Part shown: one piece after another, positions 53,165 to 62,248 of the stretch
Layout: each line of letters starts with the position of its first letter
Position numbering within the stretch: position 1 is the stretch's first letter
Assembly (NCBI RefSeq): GCF_014699075.1
Contig: NZ_JACXAB010000001.1
Location: 496,001-560,000 of the forward strand
Source: Microvirga sp.
Lineage (GTDB): Bacteria; Pseudomonadota; Alphaproteobacteria; Rhizobiales; Beijerinckiaceae
Reading direction: 5' to 3'
Length of the DNA stretch: 64,000 nucleotides
The notes under the pieces: generated by a model
Seen by the model: only the letters and a program-made list of their open reading frames with translations
What the model was told of the DNA's origin: nothing
The model's database searches: none
Program-made: the position numbers and the translations under genes

Positions 53165-53952
53165 ATGGATGAGAGCAAGCGTTCGACTGCGGCCAACATG
53201 GCCTCGCCCTCCTATCGTTTGGCTGTGCTTGATCAGGACTTCCTGCTCGGCGATTCCACGCGCGGCGTGCGGTTCATGCTGGAATATGCCAAGGCCGAGG
53301 AGAGCCTGCGGACCTGGGGCGTGCGATCGACCATCGTCGTGTTCGGCAGCGCGCGCATCCGGGAGGACGGACCGGGCAGGCATCCCTTCTGGTATCAGGA
53401 GGCGCGCTCCTTCGGCGCCATCGCTTTGCAGCGCGGCGGCGCGATGACGGTCACAAGCGGGACACGCGACAATGTCATCGCCACAGGCGGCGGGCCCGGC
53501 ATTATGGAGGCCGCCAATCGGGGGCATCCGATGTGGGGGCGCCATCGATCGGCTTCAACATCACCCTGCCGCACGAGCAGGAGCCCAACGCCTATTCGAC
53601 CCCGGACCTGACCTTCCGCTTTCATTATTTCGCGATGCGAAAGATGCATCTGGCCATGCGGGCCAATGCCCTGGTGGTGTTCCCGGGAGGTTTCGGCACC
53701 TTGGACGAACTGTTCGAGATCCTGACACTCCGGCAGACAGGCAAGGCGCCGCCCCTGCCCATCGTGCTCTTCGACAAAGCCTATTGGCAATCCGTCATCA
53801 AGTTCGACGCTCTCCTCGAACATGGCATGGTGGGCGAAAGGGATCGCGAACTGGTCAACTTCGCTGATACGGCCGAGGACGTTTGGAGCACACTCGTCGA
53901 GAATGGTCTCGTGGTTCAGACGCTCGAGAGAGGTTCGGAGCAGGATTTCTGA
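53165..53952 (+). pseudogene. LOG/TIGR00730 family protein, broken by a one-base frameshift
   Basis: Two overlapping frames together encode a LOG-fold protein of about 262 residues. The first (53165-53611) gives IVVFGSARIREDG and VIATGGGPGIMEAANRG before reading out of frame. The second resumes with DVGAPSIGFNITLPHEQ and continues through VVFPGGFGTLDELFE, the P-G-G-x-G-T-x-x-E catalytic motif, to the stop at 53952. The switch falls at a run of five G (53520-53524); one more G restores an uninterrupted ...NRGASDVGAPS... Family members release cytokinin-type or other nucleobases from nucleoside monophosphates. The cause may be a real mutation or a homopolymer sequencing error. Confidence 0.85.
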
Positions 53953-53979
53953 GGCTGGGTCGGAGCCGGTTGAATTGAT

Positions 53980-54008
53980 TTGACAAAATTGCGGGGCTGA
54001 ACTTTCAT
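53980..54008 (+). promoter_or_regulatory. Possible sigma-70 promoter of chrBA
   Basis: TTGACA (53980-53985) is followed after 17 bases by TTTCAT (54003-54008), a loose -10. It lies about 80 bases before the chrB start and after the LOG-family stop. Confidence 0.4.
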
Positions 54009-54088
54009 GACACTCATGGGGATCGCGATCTCCCCACGAGGCGACATGCCCAAGCATCGCATCCGCACCAAACACTCACGGATGCATC

Positions 54089-54913
54089 ATGTCGTCATTC
54101 AACACCATCTCGGCTGAAAAGCTTGCTCGCCTTATCGGCACACCCAGGTGCCCGGTCCTCATTGATGTCCGCACTGTAGAGGATTTTAGGAGCGATCCAC
54201 GTCTCATTCCAGCCTCCATCAGGCGTCCGTTCGAGACGGTCTCAGACTGGGCTCAAGAGTTCACAGGCAGATCCGCCATCGTGATCTGCCAGAAAGGGCT
54301 TAAGCTCAGCCATGGCGTTGCAGCCTGGCTCCGCCATACAGGCATCCCGGCCGACACCCTCGAGGGAGGGAGTTTGGCCTGGGCCCAGGCTGACCTGCCA
54401 ATGGTGCCCAGCGCAAGGATTCCATCCCGCAACCGGCAGGAGCGAACGATCTGGGTGACCCGCTCGCGCCCTAAGATCGACCGGATCGCCTGTCCATGGC
54501 TGATCCGCCGCTTAGTTGATCCGAACGCGGTGTTCCTGTTCGTTCCGACTTCGGAAGTTCCTGGCGTCGTGGAGCGATTTGGGGCGACGCCCTTCGACAT
54601 CGAGGGCGAGAATGTCTTCTGGAGCCACCGCGGGGAGCTTTGCACCTTCGATGTGATGGTTGAGGAGTTCGGTCTCGGCACCGAAGCCCTGAAACGCCTC
54701 GCCACGATCGTAAGGGGTGCCGACACGGCTCGACTTGACCTTGCTCCTGAAGCGGCTGGTCTGCTAGCCGCGTCCCTGGGACTATCGCGCATGTATTCAG
54801 ATGATCTCGCCCAGCTTGAAGCTGGGCTTCTGCTCTATGACGCCTTCTATCGCTGGTGCCGGGATGCTACCGATGAAACCCACAACTGGCCATCAAAGAA
54901 GCCGGGAGCCTGA
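54089..54913 (+). CDS. chrB: Rhodanese-ChrB domain protein (chromate resistance)
   Basis: A 274-residue protein. Residues 1-105 form a rhodanese-like domain with the active Cys in IVICQKGLKLSHG near 70. Residues about 115-265 match the ChrB C-terminal domain: TIWVTRSRPKIDRIACPWLI, NAVFLFVPTSEVPGV and GELCTFDVMVEEFG. ChrB proteins sense or reduce chromate and regulate chrA. This version has the rhodanese in place of the usual N-terminal ChrB part. chrA starts one base after the stop, so the pair is an operon. Confidence 0.9.
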   Translation: MSSFNTISAEKLARLIGTPRCPVLIDVRTVEDFRSDPRLIPASIRRPFETVSDWAQEFTGRSAIVICQKGLKLSHGVAAWLRHTGIPADTLEGGSLAWAQADLPMVPSARIPSRNRQERTIWVTRSRPKIDRIACPWLIRRLVDPNAVFLFVPTSEVPGVVERFGATPFDIEGENVFWSHRGELCTFDVMVEEFGLGTEALKRLATIVRGADTARLDLAPEAAGLLAASLGLSRMYSDDLAQLEAGLLLYDAFYRWCRDATDETHNWPSKKPGA

Positions 54914-54914
54914 T

Positions 54915-56315
54915 ATGAGCGAGACGATGCAGGGTACACAGAGCTCGACATCTCACTCCGTGCCAAGCCATGGCGTCTCCTTCGGCGAAGCCTTCCGGGT
55001 CTGGCTGCGGGTCGCAGCCCTCAGCTTTGGCGGGCCCGCAGGCCAGATCGCCGTGATGCACCGCATCCTGGTGGAAGAGAAGCGCTGGATCTCGGAGAGC
55101 CGGTTTCTCCATGCGCTCAACTACTGCATGCTGCTGCCGGGGCCGGAGGCGCAGCAGCTGGCCACCTATGTGGGTTGGCTCATGCACCGCACGCGCGGCG
55201 GCATCATGGCCGGCGGCCTGTTCATCCTGCCGGGCATCATCGCCATCATGGGCCTGAGCTGGATCTATGCCCTCTACGGCGAGGTCGGCTTCGTTGCGGC
55301 GCTTTTCTTCGGCCTGAAGGCGGCCGTGCTCGCCATCGTACTCGAAGCGGTGGTGCGGATTGGCAAGCGGGCGCTCAAGAACCGGATCTTGATCGGGATA
55401 GCGGCGGCTGCCTTCGTGGCGATTTTCTTTTTGGACGCGCCATTCCCGTTGATCATCCTGGCAGCCGGCCTGATCGGTTTTCTCGGCGGAAGAGCAAACC
55501 TGCAGCAGTTTCAGGTCGGCGGGCATGGCAGCCAGAGTGCAGAGGAAAGCGACAACCTGCTCGGAGAACATCTGCCAGATCACGCAAGACCCAGCACAGG
55601 ACGAAGCCTGCGCATCGCCGCCGTGTGGCTCGCACTCTGGCTCGTGCCGGTTGCCGCCCTCCTGCTGCTTCTCGGCGGCGGCAACGTCTTCAGCCAGATT
55701 GCGGTCTTCTTCTCAAAAATGGCGATGGTGACCTTCGGCGGCGCCTACGCAGTCCTGGCCTATGTGGCGCAGCAGGCGGTTGAAACCTATGGCTGGCTGC
55801 AGCCCGGAGAGATGCTGGACGGCCTCGGCATGGCTGAGACGACACCGGGTCCCTTGATCATGGTGCTGCAGTTCGTGGGCTTCATGGCAGCCTTTCGGGA
55901 TGCAGGCGCGCTCCATCCGCTTCTGGCAGGCACGCTCGGCGGCCTTCTCGCCACGTGGGTGACCTTTGCACCCTGCTTCCTCTGGATCTTCCTCGGTGCT
56001 CCTTACATCGAGGTGTTGCGCGGCAACCGCTCCTTAAGCGGCGCCTTGACGGCCATCACGGCGGCCGTTGTGGGCGTGATCCTGAACCTCGCGATCTGGT
56101 TCGGCATCCACACGATCTTCAGGGACGTTCGCCCCGTGGAGTGGGGCATTTTCAACTTCGATGCGCCAGTGTGGGGGAGCGTGAACCTCTGGGCGCTGCT
56201 GCTGTCGGCGGCCGCCATCGTCGCCATGTTCCGCTTGCACGTCGGAATGTTGCCAACCCTGGCTGCGACGTCGGCTGCAGGCATTGCTCTCTACACAGCC
56301 GGCATCATCACGTGA
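54915..56315 (+). CDS. chrA: Chromate transporter ChrA (long form)
   Basis: A 466-residue inner-membrane exporter of chromate with the two-CHR-domain layout. The first half opens with RVAALSFGGPAGQIAVMHR near 33 and has LLPGPEAQQLATYVGW near 74. The second half has KMAMVTFGGAYAVLAYVAQQ near 268 and ETTPGPLIMVLQFVGF near 310. About ten to twelve helices are visible. GGGAG stands seven bases before the ATG at 54915; the frame extends upstream over chrB without homology. A hairpin follows, shared with the convergent SDR gene. Confidence 0.95.
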   Translation: MSETMQGTQSSTSHSVPSHGVSFGEAFRVWLRVAALSFGGPAGQIAVMHRILVEEKRWISESRFLHALNYCMLLPGPEAQQLATYVGWLMHRTRGGIMAGGLFILPGIIAIMGLSWIYALYGEVGFVAALFFGLKAAVLAIVLEAVVRIGKRALKNRILIGIAAAAFVAIFFLDAPFPLIILAAGLIGFLGGRANLQQFQVGGHGSQSAEESDNLLGEHLPDHARPSTGRSLRIAAVWLALWLVPVAALLLLLGGGNVFSQIAVFFSKMAMVTFGGAYAVLAYVAQQAVETYGWLQPGEMLDGLGMAETTPGPLIMVLQFVGFMAAFRDAGALHPLLAGTLGGLLATWVTFAPCFLWIFLGAPYIEVLRGNRSLSGALTAITAAVVGVILNLAIWFGIHTIFRDVRPVEWGIFNFDAPVWGSVNLWALLLSAAAIVAMFRLHVGMLPTLAATSAAGIALYTAGIIT

Positions 56316-56320
56316 GGGTG

Positions 56321-56346
56321 GGGTGAGGCAGGATATTGCCTCACCC
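56321..56346. terminator. Hairpin between convergent chrA and SDR genes
   Basis: A perfect 10-base stem, GGGTGAGGCA / TGCCTCACCC, with loop GGATAT. It lacks a T-run but its position between two convergent stops fits a transcription end. Confidence 0.6.
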
Positions 56347-56354
56347 GTTGTCGA

Positions 56355-57134
56355 TCAGGTCACGGACGAGATCTGTCCGCCATCGACGCGCAGGATCGAG
56401 CCTGTCATGAAAGAGGCCTTCTCGCTGGCGAGAAACACGGCGGCAGCCGCGAACTCCTCAATCTCGCCATAGCGGCCGGCCGGAATGCCTGCGCGCGCGG
56501 CGGCGGCCACATCCTCCACGGAGCGGCCCGTGCGCTCGGCATTGGCAGCATCGAGCTGCTTCAGGCGGTCGGTGGCGATGCGACCCGGCGCAATGGCATT
56601 CACCGTCACGCCAGAGGACGCCACCTCGCTCGCCAGCGTCTTACCCCAGCCCACGAGCGCGGGGCGGATGGCGTTGGAAATGGCGAGGTTCGGGATCGGC
56701 TGGATGACGCCGGACGAGATCACAGAGATGATGCGGCCGAACTTGCGCTCGATCATGCCGGGCAGCACCTGATCGGCGATGCGCACCAGATTGACGAACA
56801 TCGCATCGAACGATTGCCGCCACTGATCGGACGACACGCCCTGTGCTTTTCCGGGCGGCGGACCGCCGCTGTTGAGCACAAGGATGTCGACACCACCAAG
56901 AGCCTCCATCACGTCCTTGACCAGCGCATCGACCTGATCGACCTTGCCGGTGTCGCAGATGAACGGGACAACATCCTTGCCGATCTTGTCGGCGGCAGCC
57001 TTAGAGCCTTCCATCGTGCGGCTCGCGATAGCCACGCGGGCACCCTCTTCCGCCAGTCCTTGGGCAATGCCGAAGCCCAAACCCTTGCTCGCGCCGAGCA
57101 CGAGCGCGCGCTTGCCTTCCAATCCTGTTTTCAT
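56355..57134 (-). CDS. SDR family oxidoreductase with non-canonical active site
   Basis: A 259-residue short-chain dehydrogenase-like protein. The nucleotide motif is LVLGASKGLGFGIAQGLAEE near 11. ILVLNSGGPPPGKAQG near 85 marks the subgroup. After IISVISSGVIQPIPN, where the catalytic Tyr and Lys normally stand, the sequence reads LAISNAIRPALVGWGKTLA, so the Y-x-x-x-K pair is absent. I recall this as a known FabG-like subgroup with an altered site. GAGG stands eight bases before the ATG at 57134. It is 17 bases downstream of the DapA-family gene, so both act in one pathway. Its reaction is unknown. Confidence 0.87.
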   Translation of the reverse strand: MKTGLEGKRALVLGASKGLGFGIAQGLAEEGARVAIASRTMEGSKAAADKIGKDVVPFICDTGKVDQVDALVKDVMEALGGVDILVLNSGGPPPGKAQGVSSDQWRQSFDAMFVNLVRIADQVLPGMIERKFGRIISVISSGVIQPIPNLAISNAIRPALVGWGKTLASEVASSGVTVNAIAPGRIATDRLKQLDAANAERTGRSVEDVAAAARAGIPAGRYGEIEEFAAAAVFLASEKASFMTGSILRVDGGQISSVT

Positions 57135-57151
57135 CTTAGAATCCTCTTGTC

Positions 57152-58075
57152 TTACGAGCGCTCGATGCGCTCCATCAGCCATTCGATGTCGGCGATCGTT
57201 TCCGGGCTCAGCTTCGGCCCAGGCTTGCGCAGCGTGTCGGTCGCGATGATGCCACGCCGCTTCAGCACATATTTGCGGACAGCCAGACCGACGCCGGGCT
57301 GCGTCTCGTAGCGCACCAGCGGCAGGTGCCGGTCGAAGAGGTCGTGCGCCTCTGTCCGCTTGCCCTGGTTGATGAGGTTGACCACGCCCACCAGCATCTC
57401 GGGGTAGGCGTAGCCCGTCATGGCACCGTCGGCCCCGCGCTCCATCTCGAAGGGCAGGAACATGCCGCCGTTGCCGCACAGGATCGAAACACGACGCGCT
57501 TGGCCGGAATCGCTCGCGCGGCGTAGGGTGGTGATCTTGTCGAGACCCGGCCAGTCCTCGTGCTTCAACATCACGCAGGAGGGGCTCTGCTCGATGATGC
57601 GCATGATCACCTTTGGGGTCATGACTACGTTCGTCGTGAGCGGGTAGTCCTGGAGCACCCACGGCACATCCGTACCGATGGCTTCAATCGCATCGGCATA
57701 ATAGGAAACGATCTGGTCATCGGTCTTCAAGGTCGAAGGCGGGGCGATCATCACACCGGCGGCGCCCGCATCCATCACTTTGGAGGACAGGCCCGACATG
57801 GCGGCAAAACCCGCTGCGGACACGCCGACGACCACGGGAACCCGGCCGGCCACCGTCTTGATGACCTGGCGGGCGAAGGCCAATGCCTCGTCGGCCGCAA
57901 GCTTTGGCGCCTCGCCCATGATCCCGAGAATCGTCAGCCCGGTCGCGCCGGCCTTCAGATAGGCCTCGACCATCCGGTCGGTGGAGGCGACGTCCAGCCG
58001 CCCGTCGCTCTCGAAGGGCGTGGGACAGATAACGTAGACGCCGGCGGCTGAACTGGTGAGCAAGGCTTCCTCCAT
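57152..58075 (-). CDS. DapA/NanA-family aldolase or dehydratase
   Basis: A 307-residue TIM-barrel protein of the dihydrodipicolinate synthase family. The Schiff-base Lys lies in CVMLKHEDWPG near 163 and the Tyr in WVLQDYPLTTN near 138. The G-T-T-G-E motif of true DapA is GIMGEAPKL here, so the two Thr used in lysine synthesis are missing. This indicates another 2-keto acid substrate such as a deoxy-sugar acid. The ATG at 58075 is preferred to TTG 58090. It leads a two-gene operon with the SDR. A link to the keto-acid genes at 50-52.7 kb is possible. Confidence 0.85.
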   Translation of the reverse strand: MEEALLTSSAAGVYVICPTPFESDGRLDVASTDRMVEAYLKAGATGLTILGIMGEAPKLAADEALAFARQVIKTVAGRVPVVVGVSAAGFAAMSGLSSKVMDAGAAGVMIAPPSTLKTDDQIVSYYADAIEAIGTDVPWVLQDYPLTTNVVMTPKVIMRIIEQSPSCVMLKHEDWPGLDKITTLRRASDSGQARRVSILCGNGGMFLPFEMERGADGAMTGYAYPEMLVGVVNLINQGKRTEAHDLFDRHLPLVRYETQPGVGLAVRKYVLKRRGIIATDTLRKPGPKLSPETIADIEWLMERIERS

Positions 58076-58188
58076 GGCAGAGCTTGGCAAAGGGTCAGGG
58101 GACCCTCATACACCTGCTTTCCGCCCGGCGCACTACCCTAACGCGACCTCGGCCGCGGCCAGAGCCAGACTCGCTGGACCCCCAAAAT

Positions 58189-59499
58189 CTAGTTGGCAAC
58201 CGCCCAGCGGCCTGGCTCCTCTGACTGGCCAATGAGGGCAAGGCCATAGGCGATCGATTCGAACTGATCGGCGGAGGTCAGGCAGCTCTCTCCGAAGCGT
58301 TCCACGAACAGGCGGCGGATGGTGGGCACGAAGGATGTGCCGCCGGTGAGGAAGACGCGCTCGATCTGCTCCGGCTTCACACCGGCCTTGGCAAGCGCCT
58401 CATCCACGGTGCCGGCAATTTTCTGAACATCCTCGGCAATCCAGCCGTCGAAATCGGCGCGAGTGATCCGCGCCTGGATGTCGACGCCCTCGCTCCGGAA
58501 GCTGAAATCCGTTTCCTCCTGGCTTGAGAGCGCCACCTTGGCCGACGACACGGCGCGATAGAGGGCGAAGCCCAGATCGTATTCGACGATATCGATGAAT
58601 TTCTCGAGCGGTTCGGGCTCGAGGGCGGCACGGGCGAGCTCCCGCAGTTCCTTCAGATCGCCGCTGCCCTTCATCATCGCCAGCTGGTTCCAGCGGGCGA
58701 AGTTGGCGTAGTAGTGGTTGGGGATCGACAGGATCTTGTCCATCGAGCGGTAGAGCCCGCCTTTGCCGAGGCGGGGCGAGACGACCCGGTCGACGATCCG
58801 GTAATCGAAGGCATCGCCCGCAATCCCGATGCCCGCATGGCCCAGAGGCTCCGCCCGCAGCACTCCACCGGCTTTCGAAAAGCGCATGACGGAAAAGTCG
58901 CTTGTGCCGCCCCCGAAATCGGCCACGAGCACGGTGGCGTCGTGGTCGAGCTGCCGTGCATAGAAGAAGGCCGCGCCCACAGGCTCATAGACATAGCGGG
59001 CATGCTCCGCCCCCAAGCGACCAAACGCGGCCCGGTAACGCTGCATGGCGAGATCGTCATTCGGATTGTAGCCGGCGAACTGGACCGGCCGGCCGATGAT
59101 GACGTTCCGCGCACTCCAATCCAGGCGGGAACCGCCATGGCGCACGAGGGTGCGCAGGAAGGCGCTCAGCAGATCCTCGAAGCCGTAGCGCTCCCGGAAG
59201 ATGCGCGTTTCCTTGAAGGTGGCGCTCGCTGCGAAGGTCTTGAACGACTGGATGAACCGGTGGGCATGAAGCCCCTCCAGGAACTGCTCGATGGCCCAGG
59301 GACCGCCTTCGACCTGGGTCCGCAGGCCGTTGCCGTGGCGCTCGTCCCAGAAGCAGAGCGCGGTCACATAGACCTTGAGGCTCTCGCCCCCATGCTCGAA
59401 AGTCAGCGCCTCCACCTGCCCGTCCGGGCTCGCGATCGCCACGACCGTGTTGCTGGTGCCGAAATCGATGCCGATGGAAAAATCGTGGGGTTGTGGCAT
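58189..59499 (-). CDS. Hsp70 family protein (YegD-like)
   Basis: A 436-residue actin-fold ATPase. Phosphate-1 motif is IGIDFGTSNTVVAIAS near 9; phosphate-2 is VLVADFGGGTSDFSVMRF near 192; the adenosine motif is RVFLTGGTSFVPTIRRLF near 390. It stops after the nucleotide-binding domain, lacking the substrate-binding domain of DnaK, as in E. coli YegD. It is a cytoplasmic putative chaperone. It is divergent from tex, with a 183-base gap, and no stress promoter was seen. Confidence 0.93.
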   Translation of the reverse strand: MPQPHDFSIGIDFGTSNTVVAIASPDGQVEALTFEHGGESLKVYVTALCFWDERHGNGLRTQVEGGPWAIEQFLEGLHAHRFIQSFKTFAASATFKETRIFRERYGFEDLLSAFLRTLVRHGGSRLDWSARNVIIGRPVQFAGYNPNDDLAMQRYRAAFGRLGAEHARYVYEPVGAAFFYARQLDHDATVLVADFGGGTSDFSVMRFSKAGGVLRAEPLGHAGIGIAGDAFDYRIVDRVVSPRLGKGGLYRSMDKILSIPNHYYANFARWNQLAMMKGSGDLKELRELARAALEPEPLEKFIDIVEYDLGFALYRAVSSAKVALSSQEETDFSFRSEGVDIQARITRADFDGWIAEDVQKIAGTVDEALAKAGVKPEQIERVFLTGGTSFVPTIRRLFVERFGESCLTSADQFESIAYGLALIGQSEEPGRWAVAN

Positions 59500-59682
59500 G
59501 GGGACCTCGGGCGCGGACGGGAAGGGCCGGACGGTCTATACGCCAAGGCTTCCGGAGCCAAGCGAAATCACCGGGAAAAGCGCTTTCCCTTCGGGCACTG
59601 CGACCCTGGCGCTGTGGACGGGCCGTTGACCCGGGGGCGCCCCGCGCCGTAGAAGCCGCGCCTCAACCTTTCGGAGACTTTC

Positions 59683-62025
59683 ATGCTATCCATCGGCCAG
59701 CGCATTGCGAGCGAACTGAATGTTCAGGAATGGCAGGTCAAGGCGGCTATCGACCTCCTCGACGGCGGCTCGACCGTGCCGTTCATCGCGCGCTACCGCA
59801 AGGAAGTCACCGGCACCCTGGACGACGCCCAGCTGCGCACCCTGGAAGAGCGCCTGAGCTACCTGCGCGAGCTGGAGAGCCGACGCAAGACGATCCTCGA
59901 CAGCGTCCGCGAGCAGGGCAAGCTTACCGACGAACTGGCGCTCCAGATCAACACCGCCGACACGAAGGCTCGGCTTGAGGATCTTTATCTCCCCTACAAG
60001 CCGAAGCGGCGCACCAAGGCGCAGATCGCCAAGGAGGCTGGCCTGGAGCCGCTGGCCGACCTGCTCCTGAACGCCCCAACCCGTGCCCCGAAGGAGGCTG
60101 CGGCTGCCTTCGTGAACCCGGAGAAGGATGTGGCAACGCCGGAAGCGGCCCTCGAAGGCGCGCGCTCCATCCTGGTCGAGCGCTTTGCCGAGAACGCGGA
60201 GCTGCTGGGCGCCTTGCGCGACATCTATTGGGAGCGCGGCAGCCTCACCTCCAAGGTGCGCGACGGCAAGCAGGCTGACGGCGCAAAATTCTCCGACTAC
60301 TTCGACTTCGCCGAGCCCCTGACGAAGCTGCCCTCCCACCGCATCCTCGCGCTGTTCCGCGGCGAGAAGGAGGAGATCCTCGACCTGCGCATGGAGGAGG
60401 ACAAGGACGCTGCCGAGCCCGGCTATGTCAGCCGCTACGAAGGCCGCGTCGCGCTTGCGTTCAACATCACCGATCAGGGCCGCGCCGGAGACAAGTGGCT
60501 TCTCGACACGGTGCGCTGGGCGTGGCGGACGAAGCTGCGCTTCTCCATCGAACTCGACATGAAGATGAAGCTCTGGCAGCTGGCTGAGGACGAGGCCGTG
60601 AAGGTCTTCGCCGGGAACCTGCGCGACCTGCTGCTGGCAGCACCTGCCGGTGCGCGCCCGACGCTCGGCCTCGATCCGGGCTACCGCACAGGCGTGAAGG
60701 TGGCCGTGGTGGATGCCACCGGCAAGGTGGTGGCAACGGACACCATTTACCCGCACGAGCCGAAGCGGCAATGGGACGAGTCCATCGCGACGCTGGCGCG
60801 TCTCTGCCGTGTGCACAAGGTCGAGCTCATCGCCATCGGCAACGGCACCGCATCGCGCGAGACGGACAAGCTCGCGGCAGAACTGGTGTCGAAATACCCG
60901 GATCTGACGCTCACAAAGATCATGGTGTCGGAAGCGGGCGCTTCCGTTTACTCGGCCTCCGCTTTTGCCAGCCAGGAGTTGCCGGATCTCGACGTTTCCA
61001 TACGCGGCGCAGTCTCCATCGCCCGACGCCTGCAGGATCCTCTGGCGGAGCTCGTGAAGATCGACCCGAAATCCATCGGCGTCGGGCAGTACCAGCACGA
61101 TCTGGCGGAGTACAAGCTCTCCCGCTCCCTCGATGCGGTGGTGGAGGATTGCGTGAACGCGGTCGGTGTCGATCTCAACACCGCCTCGGCCCCGCTGCTC
61201 GCCCGCGTATCGGGCCTTGGCGATTGGGTGGCGCAGAATATCGTCACCCATCGAGATGCCAACGGCCCGTTCAAGACCCGCAAGGCGCTCACCAAAGTCT
61301 CAGGCCTGGGACCCAAAACCTTCGAGCAGGCGGCAGGCTTCCTGCGCATCCCGAACGGCGACGATCCGCTCGATGCCTCAGGCGTCCACCCGGAAGCCTA
61401 CCCGGTGGTGCGCCGCATTCTCGAAGCCACGAAGAGCGACATCAAGGTGGTGATCGGCAACGGCGCGGTGCTGAAGAAGCTCAACCCGCAGAGCTTCACC
61501 GACGAGAAGTTCGGCGTACCGACGGTCAAGGACATCCTGAGCGAGCTGGAGAAGCCCGGCCGCGATCCGCGCCCCGAGTTCAAGACCGCCACCTTCATGG
61601 AAGGGGTGGAGAAGATCAGCGACCTGAAACCCGGCATGATGCTGGAAGGCGTCGTCACCAACGTGGCGGCCTTCGGTGCCTTCGTGGATGTGGGCGTGCA
61701 TCAGGATGGGCTGGTGCACATTTCTGCGCTCGCCGACACCTTCGTGAAGGATCCGCGCACCGTGGTGAAACCGGGTGACATCGTGAAGGTGAAGGTGCTC
61801 GAGGTCGACATTCCCCGCAAGCGCATCGCGCTCACCATGCGCATGAGCGACCCGGCCGAAAAGCGACCGGTTGGCCGCCAGGATGATAACCGGGGAGCCT
61901 TCCAGAAGCATCGGGCCCAGGCGGAGCGGAAGCCTACATCACAAGCTCCGGCTTCCGGTGGCGCCTTGGCGGACGCCCTTCGCCGGGCCTCAATGGCCGG
62001 TGGCAAGGACGGCAACCGGAAGTGA
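59683..62025 (+). CDS. tex: Tex family transcription accessory protein
   Basis: A 780-residue cytoplasmic nucleic-acid-binding protein. The N-terminal helical part begins [20 protein letters not shown]. The YqgF-like domain has [20 protein letters not shown] near 325. A helix-hairpin-helix region includes [20 protein letters not shown] near 505. The S1 RNA-binding domain (about 648-720) has [26 protein letters not shown]. The last 50 residues are basic and low in complexity. The length is typical of the family. A terminator-like hairpin follows. It is co-oriented with, but separate from, the thiamine operon. Confidence 0.96.
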   Translation: MLSIGQRIASELNVQEWQVKAAIDLLDGGSTVPFIARYRKEVTGTLDDAQLRTLEERLSYLRELESRRKTILDSVREQGKLTDELALQINTADTKARLEDLYLPYKPKRRTKAQIAKEAGLEPLADLLLNAPTRAPKEAAAAFVNPEKDVATPEAALEGARSILVERFAENAELLGALRDIYWERGSLTSKVRDGKQADGAKFSDYFDFAEPLTKLPSHRILALFRGEKEEILDLRMEEDKDAAEPGYVSRYEGRVALAFNITDQGRAGDKWLLDTVRWAWRTKLRFSIELDMKMKLWQLAEDEAVKVFAGNLRDLLLAAPAGARPTLGLDPGYRTGVKVAVVDATGKVVATDTIYPHEPKRQWDESIATLARLCRVHKVELIAIGNGTASRETDKLAAELVSKYPDLTLTKIMVSEAGASVYSASAFASQELPDLDVSIRGAVSIARRLQDPLAELVKIDPKSIGVGQYQHDLAEYKLSRSLDAVVEDCVNAVGVDLNTASAPLLARVSGLGDWVAQNIVTHRDANGPFKTRKALTKVSGLGPKTFEQAAGFLRIPNGDDPLDASGVHPEAYPVVRRILEATKSDIKVVIGNGAVLKKLNPQSFTDEKFGVPTVKDILSELEKPGRDPRPEFKTATFMEGVEKISDLKPGMMLEGVVTNVAAFGAFVDVGVHQDGLVHISALADTFVKDPRTVVKPGDIVKVKVLEVDIPRKRIALTMRMSDPAEKRPVGRQDDNRGAFQKHRAQAERKPTSQAPASGGALADALRRASMAGGKDGNRK

Positions 62026-62031
62026 TGTCAA

Positions 62032-62056
62032 CAGGGGTGGCTTGTGGCCGCCCCTG
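62032..62056 (+). terminator. Terminator hairpin after tex
   Basis: CAGGGGTGGC pairs with GCCGCCCCTG (one G-U) around loop TTGTG, followed by ATCTGTTCT. It lies seven bases after the tex stop and ahead of the riboswitch. Confidence 0.7.
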
Positions 62057-62077
62057 ATCTGTTCTAGAAGCAAAGCG

Positions 62078-62167
62078 TCTCACGGGGAGCCTCATACGGG
62101 GCTGAGAGGTGGCCAGGCCACCGACCCGTCGAACCTGATCCGGGTCATGCCGGCGGAGGGAATGAGC
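62078..62167 (+). promoter_or_regulatory. TPP riboswitch (THI element)
   Basis: The conserved TPP aptamer pieces are present in order: ACGGGGAGCC, GGGGCTGAGAGG, a short P3 hairpin (GGTGGCCAGGCCACC), GACCCG, GAACCTGATCCGGGTCATGC and CGGCGGAGGGA. CTCA (62079-62082) and TGAG (62163-62166) can close P1. It precedes thiB, so thiamine pyrophosphate should repress uptake genes. Confidence 0.95.
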
Positions 62168-62193
62168 ATGCGACATCGCCACAAAAGCCATGC

Positions 62194-62238
62194 CCCGTGC
62201 AATTTGCGCCGCCTGTCCGGCCTGCCTTTGCATGGGAG
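62194..62238 (+). promoter_or_regulatory. Expression platform masking the thiB ribosome-binding site
   Basis: CCCGTGCAA (62194-62202) can pair with TTGCATGGG (62228-62236, one G-U), covering the GGGAG ribosome-binding site (62234-62238) ten bases before the thiB ATG. This suggests control of translation by the riboswitch. Confidence 0.55.
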
Positions 62239-62248
62239 CGCCCTTAAG

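Noticed and set aside
53533..53952. Reading the second half of the LOG-family gene as a separate gene from the ATG at 53533.
   Set aside because: The residues before and after join into one family-typical protein if one G is added, and there is no ribosome-binding site at 53533.
57135..57662. An open extension of the SDR frame far upstream over the DapA-family gene.
   Set aside because: It is the out-of-frame shadow of the aldolase gene; the SDR homology starts at the ATG 57134, which has its own ribosome-binding site.
59686..61251. A 521-codon open frame antisense to tex.
   Set aside because: High-GC codon bias keeps antisense frames open; the product has no recognisable domain and tex is unmistakable.
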